From: Gammaproteobacteria bacterium
Lineage (GTDB): Bacteria; Pseudomonadota; Gammaproteobacteria; Granulosicoccales; Granulosicoccaceae
Length of the DNA: 7,830 nucleotides
Assembly: GCA_019634245.1 (NCBI GenBank)
Contig: JAHQVR010000312.1
Coordinates: 1-7,830 of the forward strand
Direction of reading: 5' to 3'
The translations under genes were made by a program, and so were the position numbers. Below, piece after piece: positions 1 to 7,830 of the stretch. Every line of letters starts with the position of its first letter. Position 1 is the first letter of the stretch. A model generated the notes under the pieces. It searched no databases and was not told the origin of the DNA. It saw only the letters and a list, made by a program, of their open reading frames with translations.

Positions 1-781
1 TGAGATGGTCAGCGCTATCCAGCACAGCAAAATGAACGAATTTAAGCGTTATTATCGCAACCTGGACGCTCTACTCATCGATGATATTCAATTTTTTGCC
101 GGTAAAGAACAGTCCCAGGAAGAGTTCTTCCACACGTTTAAGGCCCTGTTTGAAGGGGCTCGACAGATCGGTCTACCCTGTGATCGTGACCCGAAGGAAG
201 TTAACGGTCTGGCCGACCGGTTGAAGACCCGCTTTGGTTGGGGCCTGACCGTGGCTGTGGAGCCACCAGAGTTGGAGATGCGCGTGGCCATCTTGCACAG
301 CAAAGCGGAGCAGGCGGGCGTGCCCCTGCCCTCCGATGTGAGTTTTTTTATCGCAAAACGGATCCGCTCTAATGTCCGTGAGCTGGAAGGTGCGTTGCGC
401 CGCGTGCTGGCCAACGCCAAGTTCACCGGTACCCCGATCACGCTGGAATTTGCCAAAGAAGCGCTGAGCGATTTGATCGCTGTTCAGGCCAAATTAGTGA
501 CGCTTGAGAACATACAAAAAACGGTGGCAGAGTATTACAAGATTCGACTGTCAGATCTGTCCAGTAAAAGCCGCTCCAGATCGATTGCCCGACCGCGGCA
601 AATAGCGATGAGTCTGGCTAAAGAACTCACGAGTAAAAGCCTTCCCGAGATCGGCAAGGGCTTTGGCGGGCGAGATCATACAACCGTTCTTCACGGCTGC
701 CGCAAGGTGGCAGAACTGAAAGAGTCGAATGAAGGTGTTCGGGAAGACTACGCAAATTTGCTGCGTATTCTTACGAGTTAG
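1..781 (+). CDS. dnaA: Chromosomal replication initiator DnaA, 3' part (5' end outside window)
   Basis: DnaA binds 9-bp DnaA boxes and, as an ATP-bound oligomer, melts the origin and helps load DnaB helicase. About 259 C-terminal residues are present. By comparison with the 467-residue E. coli protein, roughly the first 208, including Walker A, lie upstream, so the ATG at position 5 is internal. Visible landmarks are Walker [10 protein letters not shown] (the two Asp codons at 80-85), sensor I CDR (179-187), box [13 protein letters not shown] with the arginine-finger Arg at 230-232, sensor [12 protein letters not shown] (Arg at 377-379), the basic loop [10 protein letters not shown], and the domain IV helix-turn-helix signature [10 protein letters not shown] (665-694). 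The stop is TAG at 779-781. Oddities are an unusual patch at 160-190 (reads [10 protein letters not shown] where relatives have ILTCDRYPKE or similar) and Gly at 695-697 where the family signature has Ala or Ser. The identification is certain; the status of the odd residues is not. Confidence 0.98.
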   Translation, partial: EMVSAIQHSKMNEFKRYYRNLDALLIDDIQFFAGKEQSQEEFFHTFKALFEGARQIGLPCDRDPKEVNGLADRLKTRFGWGLTVAVEPPELEMRVAILHSKAEQAGVPLPSDVSFFIAKRIRSNVRELEGALRRVLANAKFTGTPITLEFAKEALSDLIAVQAKLVTLENIQKTVAEYYKIRLSDLSSKSRSRSIARPRQIAMSLAKELTSKSLPEIGKGFGGRDHTTVLHGCRKVAELKESNEGVREDYANLLRILTS

Positions 782-798
782 GTCGTTTTGAGCCTAAC
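777..798. repeat. Short inverted repeat at the dnaA stop codon
   Basis: GTTAGG (777-782) is the exact reverse complement of CCTAAC (793-798), giving a 6-bp stem with a 10-nt loop that includes the dnaA stop codon. No T-tract follows directly; the nearest one (T7 at 822-828) is more than 20 nt away. It may be a weak transcript-end structure or chance. It is not a canonical intrinsic terminator. Confidence 0.3.
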
Positions 799-835
799 GT
801 GGGAGGTTCGCATAAGTGCTGTTTTTTTATACAGT

Positions 836-880
836 AGCTGTTAACATCAAAACACATCAAAAAAAACCAGTTAACAAGCT
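836..880. repeat. Imperfect inverted repeat with GTTAAC arms in the candidate origin
   Basis: AGCTGTTAAC (836-845) is mirrored by GTTAACAAGCT (870-880) with one bulged base, enclosing a 24-nt A-rich spacer that includes A8. Each arm contains the palindrome GTTAAC. The right arm ends at the first base of the minus-strand DnaA box. It could be a protein-binding dyad or an extruded structure in the origin; the function is unknown. Confidence 0.5.
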
Positions 881-888
881 GTGTATAA
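880..888 (-). promoter_or_regulatory. DnaA box, exact consensus, minus orientation
   Basis: TGTGTATAA on the + strand reads TTATACACA on the - strand, an exact match to the TTATNCACA consensus. The DnaA encoded here keeps the RDHTT recognition segment of domain IV, so the classic box sequence is expected to be recognised. Confidence 0.72.
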
Positions 889-909
889 ACACGTATAAAG
901 GCTGTATAT
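883..909 (+). repeat. Helically phased GTATAA-type repeats
   Basis: GTATAAA at 883-889, GTATAAA at 893-899 and GTATAT at 904-909 start 10 and 11 bp apart, close to one helical turn. The first copy overlaps the minus-strand DnaA box. They could be weak cooperative DnaA sites or an easily melted segment; this is inference from spacing only. Confidence 0.4.
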
Positions 910-936
910 CTTGTGCGTGGGTTCATTGACGTTAAG

Positions 937-945
937 TTATCCACA
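937..945 (+). promoter_or_regulatory. DnaA box, exact consensus, plus orientation
   Basis: TTATCCACA is the high-affinity R1-type DnaA box sequence of E. coli. It lies 48 bp inside the minus-strand box, so the two exact boxes face opposite directions. Confidence 0.8.
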
Positions 946-1010
946 AAGCATACACAGGCAGTGCAGTAAAAAAACAGATGTTATGCCCACAGTTTGAGAG
1001 AAGATAAACC

Positions 1011-1034
1011 ATTGATTTTATTAGATTTTTAGAC
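1011..1034. other. Candidate DNA-unwinding element
   Basis: Two adjoining 10-bp units, GATTTTATTA (1014-1023) and GATTTTTAGA (1024-1033), form an AT-rich tandem repeat that ends one base before a DnaA box at 1035. This resembles the E. coli arrangement of GATCT-type 13-mers beside box R1. Assignment rests on composition, repeat form and position; melting is not shown. Confidence 0.45.
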
Positions 1035-1043
1035 TTACCCACA
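1035..1043 (+). promoter_or_regulatory. DnaA box, one mismatch (TTACCCACA)
   Basis: TTACCCACA differs from TTATCCACA only at the fourth base and lies immediately after the AT-rich GATTTT repeats, the place where an anchoring box is expected in bacterial origins. Confidence 0.55.
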
Positions 1044-1082
1044 GAGTTCATCGGAACTAAGAACAACAGAAACAAGATAGAG

Positions 1083-1091
1083 TTATCCATA
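1083..1091 (+). promoter_or_regulatory. DnaA box, one mismatch (TTATCCATA)
   Basis: TTATCCATA differs from the consensus at the eighth base. It lies 22 bp before the dnaN start codon, so bound DnaA could also influence dnaN expression. This is a single weak site. Confidence 0.4.
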
Positions 1092-1113
1092 CAACCTTTA
1101 TTTATAGGCTCAC

Positions 1114-2216
1114 ATGAAATTCAGTGTTCCACGTGAAACATTGCTCACAGCCGTGCAACATGTCATTGGTGCTGTTGAGCGAAGACAGACCTCACCTGTT
1201 CTCGGCAACCTGTTGTTAGAGGCACACGATGAGAGTTTACGAATCACCGGTAGCGACACCGAAATTGAAATTCAGGTGTCGGTGGACTTACATTTGGATC
1301 AAGAGGGTGATATCACCGTACCGGCCAGAAAAGTGCTGGAAATTTGCCGCTACCTACCCGACTCTGCTCGTATCGATTTCGAGGTATCAGGTGATAAGGC
1401 AAAGCTAAAATCTGGCCGAAGCCGGTTCACGCTAGCCACCCTGCCCGCTGTGGAATTTCCTAAAGTCGATGACTTGGAAAACCCACAAAAAGTCACGCTG
1501 ACCGCGGGTGAACTCCATCAGTGTATTAGTAACACGGCGTTTTCGATGGCACAGCAAGACGTACGGTTTTACTTAAACGGAATGCTGTTGGAAATAGCCA
1601 CCAGCCGGCTGTCCTGCGTCGCCACCGATGGGCACCGTCTCGCGTATGCTCAATGTGACACTGAGGCAGATCCTGACGATCCAGTACGAGCCATTATTCC
1701 AAGAAAAAGTGTGACAGAACTGCAGCGCTTGCTTGGTTCGGCCGAGGCTGAAGACCCGGTGTATTTGGAGGTGACTCCCCAAATGTTTCACGTGAAACAT
1801 GCCGCGGTGCGTTTGTCCACTAAATTGATCGATGGGCGTTTTCCAGATTACAACCGAGTGATTCCAGTGGATGGAGACAAAGAGCTTGTGATCGATTGCG
1901 GTACGCTCAAGCAGGCGCTGACTCGGGCGTCAGTGCTCTCGAATGAAAAATACCGGGGGGTCCGCTTGGCTCTGCAGTCGGGCGTCTTGACGATATCCAC
2001 CAACAACCCAGATCAAGAAGAAGCCATTGATGAGGTCGAGGTTGACTATGCAGGCGATGGCGCTGAAATAGGCTTCAATGTCACGTACCTACTCGATATT
2101 CTCAATGCCTTGGATACCGAAAATGCCTGCATCCGGCTGAAAGATGGCAATAGCAGTGCTCTAGTCACACCCGAAGAACGCACCGACAGTAAATACGTCG
2201 TCATGCCTATGCGCTT

Positions 2217-2220
<4 letters not shown>
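1114..2220 (+). CDS. dnaN: DNA polymerase III beta subunit (sliding clamp)
   Basis: The beta clamp is a ring-shaped dimer that tethers Pol III and many other proteins to DNA. The 368 residues (E. coli: 366) fit three repeated clamp domains of about 120 residues each. MKFSVPRETLL at the N terminus, GNLLLEA, QDVRFYLNGML and NNPDQEEA are typical. The partner-binding cleft is intact: ATDGHRL (170-176), FPDYNRV (243-249) and the C-terminal MPMRL (364-368). The ATG at 1114 fixes the conserved start; AGG at 1106-1108 gives a modest ribosome-binding site. Two parS-type palindromes lie inside the gene. The second dictates MFHVKH at residues 224-229, a segment that is variable in the family. The stop TGA is shared with the recF start (GTGA), so translation of recF is probably coupled to dnaN. 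Confidence 0.98.
1125..1140. promoter_or_regulatory. parS: parS-type ParB-binding site 1 (in dnaN)
   Basis: TGTTCCACGTGAAACA fits the degenerate consensus TGTTYCACGTGRAACA at all 16 positions. It starts at the fourth codon of dnaN and encodes VPRET, a different codon frame from the other three sites. Chromosomal ParB (Spo0J) nucleates on such sites near oriC and recruits condensin for origin segregation. parA/parB are not in the window. Confidence 0.82.
1784..1799. promoter_or_regulatory. parS: parS-type ParB-binding site 2 (in dnaN), perfect palindrome
   Basis: TGTTTCACGTGAAACA is a perfect 16-bp palindrome identical to the canonical bacterial parS. It lies in dnaN and is read as FHVK within MFHVKH. 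Confidence 0.92.
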
Positions 2221-5748
<3,528 letters not shown>

Positions 5749-5849
5749 GCTTTTTCACTTAAGGAGCGACTATCCAGCCAAACTAATAGCGCCAATGTCC
5801 GACACCGCGATAGTTTGCTCATCACCGTTGAACACTGGGTTTCCCTACG
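5749..5849. other. gyrB to DUF6151 intergenic gap
   Basis: The 101-nt gap has no convincing intrinsic terminator. A 6-bp inverted repeat, ACTATC (5769-5774) with GATAGT (5809-5814), is not followed by a T-tract. A strong Shine-Dalgarno-like AAGGAG at 5761-5766 has no start codon at a usable distance. No clear promoter is seen for the next gene, so readthrough from gyrB is possible. Confidence 0.4.
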
Positions 5850-6434
5850 ATGGCTGACTTAGAACTCCAATGTGCCTGTGGTCAGGTCCAGGGTACGCTT
5901 ACCAATGCCAATGCAAACAATGGCAACCGAGTCGTGTGTTGCTGCCACTCGTGCCAGACATTTGCCAATCATCTGGGTAAAGGTAGTGAAGTGCTCGATG
6001 CCTACGGCGGTACCGACATTTATCAAACTTCACAATCCCAAGTGTTCTTCCAGAAAGGTCAAGATCAGCTTCGGTGCCTGCGTCTAACTCGCAAAGGGCT
6101 GACTCGTTGGTACACCGACTGTTGCAAAACCCCTGTGGCAAACACTGCGAGCGCTGGAATGCCCTTCGCGGGTTTATTACACAGTATTTTCAAAGAGCCC
6201 GATCAGTACGAAGCGGCTTTTGGGACGGTACGTGCTCATGTGCAGCTGCAAGATGCCATCGGTGATCCGAACTACCCCAACGGTGCTGATAAGTATCCGT
6301 TGGGCATTACGTTGCGGATCATGCGCCTGATGCTTGGTTGGAAGATTCGCGGAATGCAAACACCTTCCGTTTTTTTTGGATCCGATGGCAGGCCAGTCGT
6401 TAAGCCTGAAATTATCAATGAACAAACCAGTTAA
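5850..6434 (+). CDS. DUF6151 family protein, cysteine-rich, GFA/CENP-V-like zinc fold suspected
   Basis: A 194-residue protein of unknown function that I recognise as DUF6151-like. It opens with CAC (Cys8, Cys10), then VVCCCHSC (Cys30-32, His33, Cys35), and has WYTDCCKTPVANT with Cys91-Cys92. This layout, CxC, then a CHxC block, then a late Cys pair, resembles the zinc-binding pattern of the GFA/CENP-V (glutathione-dependent formaldehyde-activating-like) fold; zinc binding is inference. The C-terminal half has a possible short hydrophobic helix (ITLRIMRLMLGW) but no signal peptide or clear membrane span. ATG 5850 has no evident ribosome-binding site but places CxC near the N terminus as expected. 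prlC starts 29 nt downstream, so the two may be cotranscribed. An eight-T run lies in the codons for VFF near the C terminus; the frame stays open through it. No enzymatic activity should be assumed. Confidence 0.83.
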   Translation: MADLELQCACGQVQGTLTNANANNGNRVVCCCHSCQTFANHLGKGSEVLDAYGGTDIYQTSQSQVFFQKGQDQLRCLRLTRKGLTRWYTDCCKTPVANTASAGMPFAGLLHSIFKEPDQYEAAFGTVRAHVQLQDAIGDPNYPNGADKYPLGITLRIMRLMLGWKIRGMQTPSVFFGSDGRPVVKPEIINEQTS

Positions 6435-6449
6435 GCCCTCACCTGATTT

Positions 6450-6454
6450 AAGAG
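6450..6454 (+). promoter_or_regulatory. Ribosome-binding site of prlC
   Basis: AAGAG lies 9 nt before the ATG at 6464. An in-frame TAA at 6449-6451 rules out any start further upstream, so this site and the ATG define the beginning of prlC. Confidence 0.5.
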
Positions 6455-6463
6455 CTAACACCC

Positions 6464-7830
6464 ATGAGTGAACTTAAAATCAACCTGCCAGAGTTCTCTG
6501 CCATCAACGTAGGCGAGGTCGAAGCATCCGTTGAGCGCTTGATCGCACAGTGTGAAGCGGTAATCGAAAAGGTTGCAACCATTGAAAGCCCGACTTGGGA
6601 TAACTTTGTTCAACCTCAAGAAGAAGCGCAATGCGAGCTCAGTAACTACTTCTCACCGGTCAGTCATTTGAACTCGGTGATGAACACCCCTGAGCTCAGG
6701 GATGCGTACAACGCCTGTGTGCCGAAGTTCAGTGCGTTTTACACGCGTGTGGGTCAAAACGTCGATCTTTACAATGCGACAAAACGACTGCGCGACAGCG
6801 AGCACTACATCACTTTGAGCGATGCGCAAAAGAAATCGATTGAAAACGATTTAAGAGGCTTTCGTTTAAGTGGTGTATCGCTTGATGCGGATAAGAAAAA
6901 GCAATTTGGGAAACTCGCCGAACAGCTCGCCACGGCGACCAGTCAGTTTTCGGATAACGTGCTTGATGCCACCAATGCGTGGGAAAAGCTGATAACCGAT
7001 CCAGCCGACCTTAAAGGGTTACCTGAATCTGCGATGGCGGCGGCAAAACAGCGGGCCGAGCAAAAAGACCAACAAGGCTGGCACTTGAACCTGGAATTTC
7101 CCACTGTGTATGCGGTGATGACTTTTTGTGAAAACAGAGATCTGCGAAAAGAAGTCTATATCGCTAACGGCACGCGAGCATCGAACCTTGGCCCACAGGC
7201 AGGGCAGTTCGACAACTCCGAGCTCATGCAATCTATTCTACGCATGCGCGCTGAGCAAGCGTCGTTGTTGGACTTTGCCAATTATGCTGAGTATTCAGTC
7301 GTTACAAAGATGGTGGAGTCTCCGAAGCAGGTGACAGATTTTTTAAATGATCTGGCCACACGAGCTGTGCCTATGGCTAAGCAGGAACTAGAGGAGCTAG
7401 AGCAGTTTGCCAAAGAGTCCTTAGGGATAGAGACACTGGAAGCCTGGGATTTGGGGTTTGCAGGCGATAAGCTAAAACAGAAACTCTACGATATTTCTGA
7501 TGAAGATTTAAAGCCGTATTTTCCTGCCAGTAAGGCGATTCCTGGTATGTTCAATGTGGTGGGGAAGCTCTTTGGTTTGGACATCACGCCTGTGATAGAC
7601 GTTGATATCTATCAAACGGACGTATCGTGTTATCAGATTCATGATTCAGCGGGCGAACTGCGAGGGATGTTTTATCTGGATAACTACGCCAGAGAAAACA
7701 AGCGCGGCGGTGCATGGATGGATGTGTGCCGTTCTCGACAAAAGGTCTCTGCTGCGGTGCAACTGCCCGTGGCGTATTTAACCTGCAACCTAACACCGCC
7801 GGTTGGCGATGACCCAGCGCTCCTGACTCA
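6464..7830 (+). CDS. prlC: Oligopeptidase A (M3 family metallopeptidase), 5' part; 3' end outside window
   Basis: PrlC/OpdA is a cytoplasmic zinc oligopeptidase of family M3 that degrades short peptides, including cleaved signal peptides. An uninterrupted frame of 455 codons runs off the window; the E. coli enzyme has 680 residues. The translation matches OpdA throughout: SPVSHLNSV (64-72), AQKKSIENDLRGF, SGVSLDADKKKQF, SNLGPQAGQFDNS, ISDEDLKPYFP, FYLDNYARENKRGGAWMD (YARENKRGG at 408-416) and PVAYLTCN (435-442). The catalytic HEFGH motif would come shortly after the window's end, so activity cannot be judged here. The window ends in CA, consistent with a His codon as in E. coli FTHDEV. The start is fixed by an in-frame stop just upstream. 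It probably shares a transcript with the DUF6151-type gene, with a 29-nt gap. Confidence 0.96.
   Translation, partial: MSELKINLPEFSAINVGEVEASVERLIAQCEAVIEKVATIESPTWDNFVQPQEEAQCELSNYFSPVSHLNSVMNTPELRDAYNACVPKFSAFYTRVGQNVDLYNATKRLRDSEHYITLSDAQKKSIENDLRGFRLSGVSLDADKKKQFGKLAEQLATATSQFSDNVLDATNAWEKLITDPADLKGLPESAMAAAKQRAEQKDQQGWHLNLEFPTVYAVMTFCENRDLRKEVYIANGTRASNLGPQAGQFDNSELMQSILRMRAEQASLLDFANYAEYSVVTKMVESPKQVTDFLNDLATRAVPMAKQELEELEQFAKESLGIETLEAWDLGFAGDKLKQKLYDISDEDLKPYFPASKAIPGMFNVVGKLFGLDITPVIDVDIYQTDVSCYQIHDSAGELRGMFYLDNYARENKRGGAWMDVCRSRQKVSAAVQLPVAYLTCNLTPPVGDDPALLT

Larger units (their letters stand above)
782..1113. other. oriC: Candidate chromosomal replication origin (oriC), dnaA-dnaN intergenic region
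   Basis: This 332-bp region has no gene and is much richer in A+T than its flanks. It holds two exact TTATNCACA boxes in opposite orientations (880-888 minus, 937-945 plus), two single-mismatch boxes (1035-1043, 1083-1091), and several weaker matches (for example 948-956, 7/9). It also has T7 (822-828), A8 (859-866) and A7 (968-974) tracts, and an AT-rich tandem repeat (1014-1033) beside a box. In pseudomonads, regions flanking dnaA, including dnaA-dnaN, are established origin regions. No GATC occurs in the interval, so Dam/SeqA control through this segment is unlikely. The interval must also carry any dnaN promoter of its own: TTGACG at 926-931 could serve as a -35, but no good -10 is found at the right distance. 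The region upstream of dnaA, outside the window, is a rival or partner origin. Confidence 0.72.

Noticed and set aside
5..7. ATG at position 5 as the start of dnaA
   Set aside because: It corresponds to an internal Met of DnaA after Walker A; the frame is open to the window's left edge.
88..456. Open frames on the minus strand within dnaA, dnaN, recF and gyrB
   Set aside because: They overlap strongly conserved + strand genes and show no recognisable protein families.
926..954. TTGACG as the -35 of a dnaN promoter
   Set aside because: The hexamer 17 bp downstream is CATACA, a poor -10; not called as a separate feature.
981..991. TTATGCCCACA as a DnaA box
   Set aside because: An inserted or changed base spoils the 9-mer; the best register matches only 6 of 9 positions.
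5761..5766. Strong AAGGAG that might serve a small gene after gyrB
   Set aside because: No ATG, GTG or TTG lies at a usable distance downstream, so no coding sequence can be supported.

Overview
This window is the core chromosomal replication locus of a gammaproteobacterium. It holds the 3' part of dnaA, a 332-bp dnaA-dnaN intergenic region with the marks of a replication origin, complete dnaN, recF and gyrB, a small cysteine-rich DUF6151-type gene, and the first two thirds of prlC (oligopeptidase A). All genes lie on the + strand. The dnaA-dnaN-recF-gyrB order is the one seen in pseudomonads and many marine Gammaproteobacteria. DnaN, RecF, GyrB and PrlC can be aligned by eye with their E. 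coli counterparts at close to full expected length. GyrB has the long (about 805-residue) enterobacterial/pseudomonad form. I cannot name a genus from the sequence.

Layout. Positions 1-781 hold the DnaA C-terminal half (end of the AAA+ domain plus the DNA-binding domain). Positions 782-1113 are AT-rich and noncoding. They contain two perfect TTATNCACA DnaA boxes in opposite orientations, two one-mismatch boxes, A/T homopolymer tracts, an inverted repeat around GTTAAC, helically phased GTATAA repeats, and a GATTTT-type AT-rich tandem repeat next to a DnaA box. Positions 1114-2220 are dnaN, overlapped by 4 nt (GTGA) by recF at 2217-3293. gyrB follows at 3331-5748 after 37 nt. After a 101-nt gap come the DUF6151-type gene (5850-6434) and then prlC (from 6464, running off the end).

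How the parts work together. DnaA binds its boxes and opens the origin, DnaN is the clamp loaded at the new forks, RecF helps recovery of damaged forks and gaps, and gyrase removes the positive supercoils ahead of them. Inside dnaN and recF lie four ParB-binding parS-type palindromes (centred on CACGTG at 1130, 1789, 2400 and 2646). One is a perfect 16/16 palindrome, one fits the degenerate consensus fully, and two have one mismatch. This makes the stretch next to the origin a probable centromere-like segregation site as well.

The window looks like conserved core genome. I see no mobile element, CRISPR array, RNA gene or clearly new system. The points most worth a second look are the parS cluster embedded in coding sequence, the fine structure of the candidate origin, and a short patch in dnaA (about 160-190) where the otherwise invariant sensor I segment carries several unusual residues, perhaps through sequence error.
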